A DNA stretch of 64,000 bases from Cloeon dipterum (Eukaryota; Arthropoda; Insecta; Ephemeroptera; Baetidae): positions 36,167,681 to 36,231,680 of the forward strand of contig NC_088786.1 of NCBI RefSeq assembly GCF_949628265.1. The letters are read 5' to 3'. Of the stretch, positions 17,316 to 30,037 are shown piece after piece. Each line of letters opens with the position of its first letter. The stretch's first letter is position 1. The notes under the pieces are model-generated. The model saw nothing but the letters and a program-made list of their open reading frames with translations. It was not told the DNA's origin and ran no database searches. Position numbers and translations under genes: made by a program.

Positions 17316-18757
17316 ATGATCGGCGGCGAGGAGGGCTGCGTCGGCGACTCGAGCGAGACGGTGATTTTGGCCACGGGTGGCTACGACCACACCATCAAAT
17401 TGTGGCAAGCACACACTGGCAACTGCCAGAGGACTCTCCAAAATCCAGAATCTGTAAGTGGGTCGGCAGGAAAATTTATTTTTATTTCAAACATAAAAAT
17501 TCGCAACTCTTTTGTTTGCAGCAAGTCAATGCACTTGAAATAACTCCAGACCGACAGCGCATTGCGGCAGCAGGTACGTGCATTTTTTATGTTTTGCGCA
17601 TGTCCTTTGGTACTTCGTTGTTAATTTATTCATTCCACCGTAGGCTACCAGCACGTCCGCATTTACGATATAAACGGCTCGATCAACACCGCAGCCGTGA
17701 ACTGCGAAGGCCTAACCAAAAACGTAACGTCTGTCGGCTTTCAAGAAGATGGCAAGTGGATGTACACCGGCGGCGAAGACTGCAGTGCCCGCATTTGGGA
17801 TCTGCGCAAAGGCTCCATGCAGTGCCAGAGAATATTCCAAGTTTCGGCGCCGGTCAACTGCGTCTGCCTGCACCCGAACCAGGCTGAACTGATCGTTGGC
17901 GACCAGAGCGGCATTATCCACATATGGGACCTGAAAACTGACCACAATGAGCAGCTGGTGCGATCAATAAAATGTTTTATATACGAGATCAAGCTTGTAA
18001 AGCAGCTAATAGAGCGCCAATGGCGATCGCGAAATTTTATCAGAAGTATATGCGAGAATCGGGTATTTTTTTCTCGAATCTAAATAAAATCGCCACGATT
18101 TTTGCTCAACAAATTTAATATATTAATTTTTCTCTGGGAGCAGTCAATTAATATATTATTTATTCTTATTCTAGATCCCCGAGACGGATGCTGCAATTTT
18201 ATCAATGGCCGTGGACCCACTTGGATCATTCCTGGCAGCAGTGAACAACAAGGGTCGCTGCTTCATTTGGGAACTGGGCGGTGGCACGACCGAAGAGCCG
18301 ACGCGTCTCATCCCCAAACACAAACTGGAGGCCCACAAACGACACGCCCTCAAGTGCCGATTCAGTCCGGACTCTCAGTAGGGCGAGCCGACTATTTACG
18401 CGTTTGTTTTCTCAAAATTTTATCGATTTTTATTTTTCAGGATGCTAGTCACTACCTCTGCAGACCAAACGGCGAAGATTTGGGGGACGGAAAAGTTCGA
18501 AAATCCGCAGGAGCTTACCTGCGATGCCCAGCGCTGGGTCTGGGACGCTGCCTTTAGTTTGGACTCGCAATACGTCGTCACAGGTTGGCTCAATTTTTTA
18601 AAATTACTTGGTAAATTCTATAAAATCGATGGTTGCAGCTTCCTCGGACGGCGTGGCTCGGCTGTGGGACGTGGCTGAGGGATCAATTAAGAGGGAGTAC
18701 ACTGGCCACCAAAAGGCTATCACCGCCTTAGCTTTGGAGGACGTCGCCAGGGATTAA
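17316..18757 (+). CDS. Lst8: Lst8, WD-repeat subunit of TOR complexes 1 and 2
   Basis: Lst8 binds and stabilises the TOR kinase domain in both TORC1 and TORC2. Six coding exons: 17316-17453, 17522-17573, 17644-17957, 18175-18377, 18441-18583, 18639-18757, giving 322 codons, close to the usual 326 in mammals. The chain is a seven-bladed WD40 propeller. Visible blade signatures include [48 protein letters not shown] and [13 protein letters not shown]. The linker [14 protein letters not shown] and the segment [15 protein letters not shown] are typical of the family. The chosen ATG gives a short acidic N-terminus [14 protein letters not shown] before the first blade. All splice phases agree. Confidence 0.95.
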
Positions 18758-19433
18758 AACATATTTGAACTCTTGATAATGTGCACTCACTCACTCACTC
18801 ACAGCTTCATTGCAACAACGATTTCAGCATTGGACGTGACTGAAATTCGGTTTACAAACCTTCGACGATCATATCAATGTGAAAATCGCATTCTGCAACA
18901 TGCCCAATTGAATGATAACGTCTGACAGCTTAATTTCGGAGCTTTGCACTGTCAGGAGGCGACGTGCTCAACTGTTTTTCACTTTCTTTGAATGCTTCTA
19001 CTTCCGAGACATATGTTACGATTAACCACGACACCAATAGAACCAAAATAAGAATTCGCCTTTGACAAAAGAACCAGTTCTGATTCACATATATTAGATA
19101 CATAGCTTAGTAAAATTCCTTGAGAACGTTGAACATTTAGATAATTTTAACGTATTTGATCTAGATTACACACTACTTAGCCTTACTTAAAAAAATAGTA
19201 ACAATAGAACATGCATTTCTCGAGAAAAATGGACCACCTTAACTTCTTCAAAAATCAAGTTTCCCTTAAATATCAAGAATTTGAAAAACAAAAGAATGTT
19301 GCTTGCCTAATATATAATGACAACCCTGAAATGAAAATTGAATATTAAAGACTTGCTGCTGTTATCCTTCAGATTAAGTTTCAACTTCAATTATTCCGCT
19401 TTTCATTTACCCAATCACAGTTTCTGCAAAATC

Positions 19434-19715
19434 CAGGGTTCCGAAAACCCGGGTTTTTTAATTTTGCGCAACCCACTTGGGTTTTAGCGATTTTCCAGAT
19501 TCACTGAATTTTTTAAGAAACATCCCCCATTCCCCAGGGCTTGCCAATTTCGCAATGCGCTAAACTTCGGCATTATTTTTTGTAAAAAAAACACCCTTTT
19601 TGGGTTTTTCTTAATTTTTTTTTAATTTTTATAAACAATTTATTGTTTTTTCGCCTGGGAAAAACTGAAAAAACCCAGGTCGGTTTAAAACGGGTGAGCA
19701 TAATTCTGAACCCTG
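19434..19715. mobile_element. hAT-like MITE, family D
   Basis: The left end CAGGGTTCCGAAAAC and right end ATTCTGAACCCTG are inverted. The interior is AT-rich with repeated CCCAGG, AAACCC and GGGTTT motifs. No clear 8-bp flanking duplication was found. A fragment with similar CCTGGGTTTTTTCGGG sequence lies in an RMND5 intron near 61555. Confidence 0.6.
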
Positions 19716-20073
19716 ATTAAATAATTTCATTTGCATGAGCAGACCTGGATGAAAACATCATCATTCACAGCTTTATTGGAGCCAAGGAGCAATAGTTGTA
19801 TAATTGTAAAAGTTGATGAGGCGAATGATTCCTATATTGCCTTTAATAAAACCTTAGCACTGAAGTCTTCGCAAACTTAAAATAAAATTGTTGTTCAATT
19901 TACTTGTTGATTTCAATCCTTCAAAAACTGATCAAAGGTAGAGGGTGTTGGGGCGAATGGAAACCACGTTTTTAGTTGAATAAGTATAAAAAATATATTT
20001 TTAAAAATCTTAGAATCTAGTATCACAGGCGATTCGCAGTCAGTCATCTCCAAGGGGGCGAGCCGCAGCTTAC

Positions 20074-20083
20074 TTAGTAGAGG
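20074..20083 (-). CDS. Possible alternative last coding exon of the RRM gene
   Basis: A good minus-strand acceptor, pyrimidine-rich and ending CCATTTCAG, is followed by CCTCTACTAAG. If joined to the donor at 23286 it would complete a Gly codon and add Leu-Tyr-stop, replacing the 16-residue end encoded at 22144-22093. The phase fits, but a three-codon exon can fit by chance. Transcript data would be needed. Confidence 0.25.
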
Positions 20084-20619
20084 CTGAAATGGAAAAGATC
20101 TGAGATTAGAGAAACAAAATATGATTTAAACTCTGGAATGGCTATTTCGCCATTATTACATCGGGCTACGGCAAGAGTCGGACCATAGGAGCTGTTCGCA
20201 TGTATTTGGTTGAGCAGGGCAATTATTGACTGATTGTGAGCGGACCACCGCAAAGGGTCCTCGTGAAATAAAGAGCCGCGGTTTTTGCACGGTGGCGGCA
20301 CTTCGGATATTTTCGGTGAGACACATACTAACCTTCGTTCGATCGCACACCAAGCAAGGGCTCGTTCGCTAGCCCTCCTCAAGAGACGCACGCAGATCCT
20401 CCGCTTACTCAACGAATCGCACGAGGATCTTGACGCTGATTTTGCTGACAGCCTGTCGGTGCGCACCCTCTCCCCATCTTTTTTTTAACCCTCGCAGAGA
20501 CTTTTGGCCATTTTCCGCGAGAATTTTTTTATTTAGTAGAATTGATTGAATTTGTGACTTTTGCTTGAACCACCCGATTATTCTACGAAAGAGGATAGAT
20601 ACTGACTGACAATGAGGGA

Positions 20620-21167
20620 TTAAAGTGGAATGATAGTGATTATTTTATTTTAAAATTGTTTTTCATTTACTTCTGACCAAAAAAACAATTTTTTGAATTT
20701 TACAAGTTACGCCCTCTTGAGGAAAGGAAATTAATTGCTTTCGGGGTTAGAAAAGCTATGGAAATTTAATAGTGAGAAGCTAAAAAATTGTACTCTTGAG
20801 ATTTGAAAGTTATTTTTAATTTTTTCAAAAATTGCAGATTTTCGAAAGGGGTCTGTGTTTGGCCTGATTAAAATTCACCAGTTGATTGTAGCGTCAAAAA
20901 CTGCCTATATTCAGAAAGCAGATTAAATTTCCAGTTTTTTCCTATTGAAAAAATTTTCCTCAAATTGACTTTTTTCGCACAAAATTCGTCTGAAAATTTC
21001 AACTGACCTTTAAAATTTTTGGGAAAATAAAAATTAAGTTAATTTATTCGATAATCATCTCAGAAAAATTCCTCTTTTCCTTTTAAAAATTTCTATGATT
21101 TTCAGAGGTAAACTCAGACCCCTATGGCTATCAAACTCACAGGAAAATCCCTATCATTCCTCTTTAA
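20620..21167. mobile_element. TTAA-type MITE, family B, intact ends
   Basis: The left end TTAAAGTGGAATGATAG and right end CTATCATTCCTCTTTAA are inverted repeats, each including the tetranucleotide TTAA, the target site of piggyBac-like transposons. The interior (for example GGGGTCTGTGTTTGGCCTGA, AATTCACCAGTTGATTG) recurs in at least five other places here. It is non-coding. Confidence 0.75.
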
Positions 21168-22092
21168 TTAAAATCAATTAGATGAATGAACATCATTAAA
21201 GGAATATATTTTTCGGGAAGTGATAAAATTTGAGTTAGCGAGCCTGTTTGATCGCATTGTGAACTCCCGAAATGAAAATTCGGCAACCATTCAGTCAACG
21301 AGGAGAATACTTGAATATTTTTTGTCGTTTTGTTTTTTAAAATGCTCCCAAATAAATTTCGTTATTCGACAGTAAAATTTGAAGACGCAGTTAAATGTCG
21401 GAGACACTTCACTTCACCTTTTGCCGATGCGAGTTACATCAGCAGATATTTGCAATGAAATGGATCGGCATTTTCTGTAAATTCTCGCACTCGGTTACCG
21501 TCGCAAATGCTCGCAGAAGCGCAAGAGTATCTATCCACAAAAACGGTCCTCGCATCAAGTCAACTAATAAAAAATGGCACTGCTTCCTGTTTTTTTTTTC
21601 AACCCATTCAAAGCTTTAAAAAATCACCAAGAAATTTGGCGGAGATCCAATGAAAAATTTAAAGTCAAGAGTTATAGACGATTATGATAATTTATTACCG
21701 CATCCAAACGCAAATTCTTTACATTTGTGATCAATGGTGTCTAATTAGAACATAAATAATTACTTTTGATACTGCAATGTATTCCTGAATAAAGATCAGA
21801 TCACACGGCTATAAAAGCTTAAAAAGTAACACCTAGTGAGGCAGAGACGGCGTGGGGGCCGCTCGCTCGGGAATAATCAGAATGTTCTCTGCGATTGGCA
21901 GGCAAACACTAAACTTCTTCTTGTTATTAGTATATTGTGACAACAACAGGATTGTACGCATTTGATCGACTAAATGAATAAATCGGTGAATGTTTGGAAA
22001 AGTGAAAAAGTGGCTCGCGCGCCTCAAGACGGGTTGACACGCAATTCGGCAGCAAGCTCGCTCGCATTTTCTTCGACGGGGCGGCGGGCGGC

Positions 22093-24724
22093 CTAGTAAC
22101 GTCGAGGCGGCATGTCCCTCTCGTGGGGAGCTGCAGGTGGGTAGCTACGAGTAGGAAAACGCATTCGCATTATTAGACAGCAGCATCTCGTCATAAACAA
22201 ATCAGTCCACACAGGTACGCTTGTGGCGAAGGAAAGAACCAAACGCACGCGAATAGACTGGCAAGCGCGCGCACTCAGCACTCGAGTCACGACACTTATA
22301 TTTATACTTCTTATATTATTTAGACTTGACGCAAACGCAACGAGTTTGGAAGGCAACAAGTCGTGTTTCTTTCGAAGCCGAATTACTCGCACGAATTTAC
22401 TCGCACGCGCAAATTCGAATCCTAAGGATACTGGAGTCAAGTTTCTGTTATCGCTTTGGATGCTTACCGTCTGTATGGGTCAGCAGGTGCTCTGTCGTAT
22501 CTGCAACAAATTTAAAAACGGGTTATTTAATTTGAAAGCCTTTGAAATCAATGATTGTTTGAATTAGATCATGCTGGTGAGGGCAAGTTATTTAAATTAA
22601 AGTGCAAAAACACAGCAGTAAGAAAGAAAGGGAGATGTTTCCTTTGACTTTTGGCACTGAGGTTTTTAAAATTAAAAAATACTATATTTTATGGCAGGTT
22701 TTTTAAGTGCGTGAAACTGAAATGTTTGACGTTAAGACAGCCAAAGATGGGGGCGTAACCGAGGGAATATAATACGGCAGAATGGAAGAAAAGAGTGCAC
22801 TGCTTGCCATTCATAGGGGGCGTGGCGCGTTGCCATGTTGTATTCCCTCGGTTACGCCCCCTCTTCAACCGCCGAATTTGGCTGTTTTCGGTTTCAAAGA
22901 GGAGGGCGTAACCGAGGGAATACAATATGGCGGCGCGCCACGCCTCCTATGAATGGCGAGCAGTGCACTCTTGCCTGGCATGTCCGCGTTTGGTTACGCC
23001 CCCCTCTTCGATGGCCGATTTAAGCTGTTTCGACGCCAAACATTTCGATTTGACGCACACCAAAAATTCAGCCATAATATCTAGTATTTCTTTAACAGCA
23101 AAACCCGGATGAAGGAAACATCCCTGATCCAGCACTGATTTTCACTCTTTCTACACACATATTTGCAATAACAATAGCTCAAAATTGGTAAAATTTCGTT
23201 ATTACATTCGTTTAAATGAAGGCACTAACAGCAAACAGAAAAGTGAGTATTACAGTTCCCTGAACAATAGGATTTGAAAACTCACCCTCCGCCCATGGCG
23301 TAGCCACCAGCAGCTGGCGGCGGCGTCCTACGCGTGTAGGGGTCGGCGGGTGGTCTCGCCTCGTACATGGGGCGTCTGTCGTAGGCTCCGGCCATGCTGG
23401 CCTGCGGTGCCACGGCCGGTCGCTCGGCGTAGGTGCGACTCATGTCGCCGTAGCCGTTGGCCGGGGGTCTGCGGTCGTATGCCGGCGCCGGCGGCCGTCC
23501 CATCATGTCAGCAGGGGCGCGCTCAGCCTCGCGGGCTCCCCAGCCGCCCATTTGCCTGTAATTCCGGTCCTCCTTATAGCCTTTTCCGTCTTTTAGCGAG
23601 GTTTTAATTCTACTACTAAACGTGCATTAAAAATATCCGCCCGAGAAATAATGCCCTGGATGGCCAGTTACTGACGAGGCGCATACCTTTCCCTGCCAGC
23701 CATCATTGTCTGCGGCTGTCTGCCCGCACCGTAGCCGTAAGCCTCGTAGCCGTTGGCGCCCCTGTCGTAGTCCTCGTAGCCGCCGGCGCCGTATCCGTTC
23801 CTGGACGGTGGCGGGCCGCTGGGAGGACCGCGCCGTTCGTACTCCCTCGGGAGCTCCCTGGTGTAGGGGGGGCCCCTGCTCGGGGGACCGCCTCGCCCGC
23901 CGAAGCCGCCTCCGAACCTGCCCCCTCCACGGCCTCCTCGCATGGGACCACCGCCGCGGCCTCCGCGTCCGCCCTTCTTGCCTGTTGATTGCTGCCGACA
24001 AAAAATAATTTATCTTTTTTAATTTCTCATATTCGTTTTAACTACCTCAACACTGATTTGCGACCCCATGAAGTTGTAGTTGTCGAGATTCCTGATGGCC
24101 TCAAGGGCCATTTCCTCCGACTTCATGTGAACGAATCCGTAGCGGTTCAGGATGTCACACTCGGTGACCTCGCCATAGCGCTCAAACAAGCGTCGCAGCT
24201 CGATTGGGTCAGCGTTCTCAGGAAGCCGGCCGACGAAGATTTTGGTCAGAGGTGGATTTGCCCCAGTGCAGATTTCTGTTAATACAATAACCAAAAGAAA
24301 CAGACCATTATTAACCCCTTCGATTTGTGTATGATATCTAGTTCATAAAATTGTGCAAACAATAATTATATTCACAGAAAGTTAATGGGATTCCCACAAT
24401 TTGTATGTACACAAAATGTACACATGATAACATCACAATACCAGAAATAATGCCATTAACTCTTAAGTATGTTTAGAAAAATTATGTTTGCACTTGCAAA
24501 TTATCATTCTTAATCGATTGGAAATAAATAGAAAATCAAATTATCAGGGTATAATATGGCCACCACTATGTATCTCCTATGCCAAACCCGGCTTTTGGCA
24601 AACAACCAGCAGTTTTTCCAAAAATGGCTGTGTGTCGGTGTTTATCTCTCCGCAAGATTTGAGGTACAATATTAGCTATTTTCAAAGCTAAAACAATTAA
24701 AAAGTTTCCCTTACCAACACTCAT
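22093..24724 (-). CDS. Single-RRM RNA-binding protein with Gly/Arg/Tyr-rich tail (lark/RBM4-like)
   Basis: Five coding exons: 24724-24715, 24275-24046, 23991-23687, 23555-23286, 22144-22093, total 288 codons. After a short start (MSVEICTGANPPL) comes one RRM at about residues 14-80, with RNP2 KIFVGRL and RNP1 YGFVHM. The segment ECDILNRYGFVHM and IRNLDNYNFMG resemble the RRMs of RBM4 and lark. Unlike those, there is no second RRM and no CCHC zinc knuckle. The rest is low-complexity: an RGG box (GRGGRGGGPMRGGRGGG) and then a Tyr/Gly/Pro-rich region (GYGAGGYEDYDRGANGYEAY). Such tails usually drive RNA binding and condensation, so a role in mRNA processing or granules is inferred. The last exon ends ERDMPPRRY. 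Identity within the RBM family is uncertain. Confidence 0.85.
22633..23126. mobile_element. Foldback MITE, family C, with extra internal arm, in RRM-gene intron
   Basis: Ends are GATGTTTCCTTTGAC and GAAGGAAACATCCCTG. The block around GCGTAACCGAGGGAATA occurs three times inside, in alternating orientation, so the element looks like a palindrome that gained another palindromic unit. It lies in the last intron of the RRM gene. Confidence 0.7.
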
Positions 24725-25353
24725 GATTCAACCACGTTCCTTCCAGTTCCTGCAAGAGAAATATTTCCAAAATTTGTTTTTTCCGGTTGCCGCTGAAAGC
24801 CAGTCTCGTCAAGCGTCTCTATGTTGACTATGGCGTCTGCGTTTTGCGTCCTTTCAACTTAACCGGAAGTTCCACGAAACGCCGACTCGCACTCGCACCT
24901 ACCTGGCGCCGCCGACCTACTACAGCAGTGCAGCATTTGAGCATTGAGCATTCTCATTCTGATAATTTCCTTTTATTCGCCCTTTACGGTTTCAATCGAC
25001 ATTGGTCTGGGTCAGCAGGATTTTATTTATTTTATCGTGTTTAAATTTCAAATTTTTATTTCGATGCGATGGGAAAATTTCGAGTTAGAGTTGTGAAAAA
25101 TCTATAAAATTGTATTATTCAAAAGTTGGCGCATAAAATAACATGTCTGCGCAGAGTGACGTACTTCCGTTCGCCGCAAGAACAACAAAAAATTCTTGTT
25201 TTCATTGACAGGACGGAGGTCCGACGTTTTTTTGACAATTTTGCCTTCACAGTTTTTTTTCCGGCCGCTATTTTGGACAAAAATGGCAAATATTAGCCCC
25301 GCTGTCTAGTCGCCCGCGCGGAGTTCTTCAGAGCGAAACCCGTTGTTGTCAAC
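24725..25353. promoter_or_regulatory. Divergent promoter interval, RRM protein / DNAJC16
   Basis: The two start codons are 629 bp apart on opposite strands. The spacer should contain both promoters and leaders. No repeat or RNA gene was recognised. Confidence 0.45.
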
Positions 25354-28300
25354 ATGAAGTGGAAGAATTGGTTCTTTTTGACCTGCTCCTTGCTGGCCTT
25401 GGGTCTCGCCCTCGGACTCCGGAAGGACCCGTACGAGATTCTGGGCGTCAAGAGGTCTGCTGCCAGCCAGGAAATTAGAAAAGCTTTCAAGCATTTGGCG
25501 AAGGAATGGCACCCGGACAAGAACAGCAACCCTGAGGCTGAAAATAAATTCGTGGAAATCACGGAAGCTTACGAGGTTAGAAATAATTAAAATAATCAAT
25601 TTGTTTTTTAATTCAGGGAATGACGGTTTGCTTTGATTAGCTCCTGATGGACCCAGAAAGAAGGAAAAAGTTTGACAGTTTCGGTATAACTGAAGACGCC
25701 CCAGCCTTTACCAACAAGCCTGATTACAGCCAGTACAGGAGGTTCGATCCTTTGGACGACCTCTTCGGTTTCCAGGGTAGCTCCTTCCGCTTTCATTATC
25801 AAGACAGAGACATAACCATCTTCCACAAACTCAGTGTCACAACCAAGTATGTTCTATTTTTATTTTGTAGCGTAAGAGGTGCTCAACATAATCTAATCGA
25901 ATTTTGCAGAGCGTACGAGAACCACTTGGTCCCCAAAAGCTACCGCACGCCGTACTTGATCTTGTTTTATTCCGACTGGTGCTTCGCGTGTTTGCAAATG
26001 GAACCGATCTGGAGAAGAATCATGGAAGAACTGGAGCCTATCGGGGTTGGCGTCGCCACCGTCCATTCTGAGAACGAACCTCTGCTGGTGAAAAAGGTCG
26101 GGGTCAGCTCGTTGCCTCTGATGGTTCTCCTGATGGACGGCAAGGCCATGCACTACAAGGAGTCGCTCTTCAGCGTCCAGAAAGTAGTTGGTAATATAAA
26201 TGTTTTACAGATTTAATTTCAAGCCACTGAAAATAATTTTTTAATTTAGAATTCGTGAGGAGCAAGTTCCCGTACAAGCTGGTGCAGCCGGTCAATGATG
26301 AGAACATTGAAATGTTCCTCAACTCGTGGACCGACAATCGGGTGAGGATTCTCATCTGCGAAAATCATGATTCTGTGCGGCTCCGTTACATTCTGATGGC
26401 TTATTACTACAGAGACAGAGTGGCCTTTGGGTATGGATGTTGTTCTAAAATGAACTGCAGTGGCTCTATTTATCAAATTCCGCAGATTCGTCCAAGTCAA
26501 GTCGTTGCATGCCAAGGAGGTGGTCCAGCGATTCAAGGTGCCGCTGGATAAAGACACCTTGCTGCTGTTCAACGAGAACACCGAGCGACCTGTGGCCAGT
26601 CTGAGCATGCCAGACATTCCGGTCAAAACCATGCACGACATCATCAGCAACAACAAATACCTCTTATTGCCCAGACTCTCGTCTCAGGCAATGTTTGATG
26701 CGTTGTGCCCGCCTGACTCAGCGCGGCCGCGCAAAAGGCTGTGCGTCATTTTGGTCTCGCAAAATACTCCTTACCACGATGAGCCTCGACAAGTCCTTCG
26801 CCAGTTTGCCCAGGAAACTTCCTACAGCACCGAGAGAGTTCGATTCATGTACATCTTCAAGGAGAGACAAACTGACTTCATCAGCGCGTTGACATCTGGT
26901 ACGATTTTCCCTATTGTCTCATTTATTTATTACTCCCCATGGTTTAATTTGAGCGCCATTAACGAAATGTACCAGGCTATAATTAAAATTACAGATTCTC
27001 AATTTTTTAATTCCAGGCCAAAACAGTCCTCCTGAGCCGACTCTTCACGTTGTCATCATCTGGCGGTGCGACTCAAAACGCATCAAGTACGACTGGCTGC
27101 CTGAGGACTGGGGCAACTCTGAACAACCGCAATGGAACGCGACAAGAGAGCGGCTCAGCACGACCATCCAGCGCCTCTTGCAGTCTGCCGACGCGCTCAG
27201 CTACGAGGCCATAGTGCAGGTTGCTCTCTTGAACCCTTTTAAAATTGCAGAATTAAGAGATTTGTCTATTTGCAGGAGCTTATTGATGAGCATGCGCAGG
27301 GAATGGTCGGACGCATTCTGAACAAAATCTTTGTGGCTTCTGAGTATTTGAGGGACAACGTGACTAAGGAGCAACTGCTGCCCGCGCTCTCTGTCGTCGG
27401 CACTGTTCTGTTCATTGTTGTCGCCGGCTACTTCATGGCCTACCTTGTGTAAGCTTTTGTTCTAATTTTCCCATCAAATTCCTTTGTCACTACTGGTTAT
27501 GAACGGTTTTTACCGCTCAATTTTTGCTCGAGAAATGGAAGAAATGAATTTATTCCTTTCCCCTGTGAAAATCTAAAATTTGCAGTTGGAGTTGTCAAAA
27601 TTTCCTCTACTGTGCAGATTTTATTTCTTTTAAATTGCCAATTTCATCTGCTTCAATTTCCCCAAAAATTACCACTGCACTGCATTTAAAAAAAATGGTT
27701 GCATTTTTTTCAATTTATCCCACTAAGAATTTGGTTAGTACCAAGAAAACTGCGTGCGACGGACCTTGTTCTTGTAAATTTAATCATGGACTTTTCTTTA
27801 CGCTGAACAGACGTCTTGAGGAGGAAAAAATCGCAAAGAGCAGCTCGAACGGCATGTCCGGCGGCAAGTTAAACAACACGCAGCAGCAACTGAAGCTTCA
27901 CGAGCTGCGGCCAGAGACCTACAACGGCATGGTGCGCCTCCTGAAGCCTGGCTGCAGAACCATCGTGCTGCTGGTGGACCAAGAGTCGCGCAAGGAGCTG
28001 CTGATCAAGTTCCACAAAACCGTTTGGCCGTACAGAAAGTGTGTTTGAGTCTAAGCCATCTTGATTCGATGGAAAAGTGACCAGTCTGTCTGGCAGGAAC
28101 AAGACGCTCATGTTTGGCTACCTGAACCTTGAGAAGGGCCTCGAGTGGTACAAGCGGCTGCTGATGCTGAGCTTGCCTGAGCCGCGAGACCTGAACATCA
28201 ACCCGAAAAACTGCATTGGAACCGTCATTTCGCTGAACGGACACCGCAAGTACTTCTGCATGTACCACGCCAAGCACCCTGAGAGCATGAAGGGCAAAGG

Positions 28301-28714
28301 ATCAAAGGTGGGTACTTCAGCAGCCTTAAATGTTTCATCTCTAATAATTCGATTTTCACCAGCGCATGGCTAAAATGACCAAACGAATCAGCAACTACGA
28401 AGCTGGAACAAACGGGGCGTTCATGGGCTTTGAAACCTCGGAGTCTGAAGACACAGAAAACTCTGATTTGGAGCAAGGACCCCCAGTGAAAAATGTGAGT
28501 GCGCATTCAATTAACAGTTTCCCCTAGCACCCCTAGGATTTGGGATATTTATTTTACAAAACCATATGTTCTCCAGGGAGTGAACAGCGACAGATACAGC
28601 AACGTGGTATTCAAGGAAAATTTACTGGATGGCCTAGCGAATTGGCTTGACCGTCTCTTCGAAGGCAGCACATATCGCTACTACATCAATTACTGGCCGG
28701 ATTTTCCCAACTAA
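25354..28714 (+). CDS. DNAJC16: DnaJ homologue subfamily C member 16
   Basis: An ER-type J-domain protein. Mammalian DNAJC16 acts at the endoplasmic reticulum and affects autophagosome size. Eleven coding exons: 25354-25575, 25641-25846, 25910-26190, 26250-26430, 26486-26898, 27017-27219, 27276-27448, 27811-28038, 28097-28307, 28363-28494, 28577-28714, total 795 codons (human about 782). A hydrophobic signal ([16 protein letters not shown]) precedes the J domain ([23 protein letters not shown] motif in EWHPDKN, about residues 26-90). A thioredoxin-like domain follows ([15 protein letters not shown], with a CxxC). Near residue 520 is a single transmembrane segment ([19 protein letters not shown]) and then a cytosolic tail ending [11 protein letters not shown]. 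All splice phases agree. A polyadenylation signal AATAAA is at 29657-29662. Confidence 0.95.
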
Positions 28715-30037
28715 GAATCAGACGAGGAGCAGGGGACGTTCCATCGCTGTCGATTTTTCATTACAGTTATGATTTCAAGACTGTTGGGCCGATTTGGCAT
28801 CCAAGAAGTAAATAGTCAACACAGGTATACTAACATGTGTCATAGGAAAAACGTACTTGCGTTCCCTCAAAAAGCGCACCGCAGTAGCGTGTAAATCAAG
28901 GCAGGCGACGGAGCTGGTTTTTTGCATTTTTTATTTCCCACCTCAGGGTCAGAGGAGTGGACGATTCAAAACTCGGAATGCAGAGATTGAGGTCCGATTT
29001 TTTTACTGTTCATATCCTCTGTCATTCTTGAAGCTTAAGTTTCATTGTGCCATTGTTATTACTATTTTTTCCCTTACAAATCGTTATCATGATAATTGCC
29101 TTTGCAAACTTGACGAGTTAAAATATTGTGATTAAAATTCATGTCTTGATCCCCGCTGGACACTGAAATGATGTTGTGATTTTACGTGACTTGAGTTGTT
29201 GTTGTTGTTGGAAAATGATGTTTAAAAAACGAGGATCTCCGCTAACCGATCAAGTTAGTCTTAAATACATCGCCAATGACCGCCCTGATGCTCACACTTC
29301 TTTCTAGTCAGATGAATTGCTTATCAACTCTTAAGACGCGTTAATCGCTTTGAACGTGTGCCAATTTCTTTCCTTGTTATGTCATTTAATTGAGAAAATG
29401 AGAAGCAAACCAGGCATCGGATTCCTCACAATTTAAGTTACTCGTTATGGCTTTTCCGTAAACTTGCTCTCTCTATCTCTTAAACTTAAATGCACAGATT
29501 GACGAAGAAGGTTTCAGTTAAAAACTAAGAATCAAACCTCACTGATTAGCCTCTAAAAAAATAACTAGCTAAGAGAATTATATATGATAAACCTGACATT
29601 TTACTTGCCAAAAAGGCGACGATGAATGTTTTTCTAATATTCCTGGAATCATACACAATAAACAAGATAAAATCCAAATGCGTGTTTTACGTTTTTAATT
29701 AACACATTAATCAACAGGAACAATAATGATTTTTACACTTGCAGAAGATGTGTGCCTAAAATTAAATAATCTAAACCCAGTTTAAAATCATGGTTGTCAA
29801 TCGAAACTGCTGCTGCTGCTGAGACAAGGAGCTGTTGAAAATTAATGCGCGCATTTGAAACAATTACTATGGATCGAATAACTTGTTAATATAGCAAATT
29901 TATTCTAGGCTTCGCTCCGCAGGTGGGAAAGTCTGTCAAGCTGAAGCCGAGCCTCTCGCCACTCATTCTCTAGACTGCCTGCAAAAATCACTGGTTAAAT
30001 TATCACTCTCCGTCAGGGCGAATTTAGAGCACACACG
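28715..30037. other. Convergent 3' spacer, DNAJC16 / Mic10
   Basis: Mostly the DNAJC16 3' untranslated region up to about 29680, followed by Mic10 3' sequence. A short CTG run lies near 29810. No coding or RNA gene was recognised. Confidence 0.5.

Larger units (their letters stand above)
18758..22092. other. 3' spacer between Lst8 and the RRM gene, with two MITEs
   Basis: Lst8 reads into this region from the left and the RRM gene from the right. Possible Lst8 polyadenylation signals are ATTAAA near 19344 and AATAAA at 19845. For the RRM gene a minus-strand AATAAA lies at 21691-21696. The stretch includes a hAT-like MITE (19434-19715), a TTAA-type MITE (20620-21167) and a possible alternative terminal exon of the RRM gene (20074-20083). 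Remaining open frames look like chance. Confidence 0.5.
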
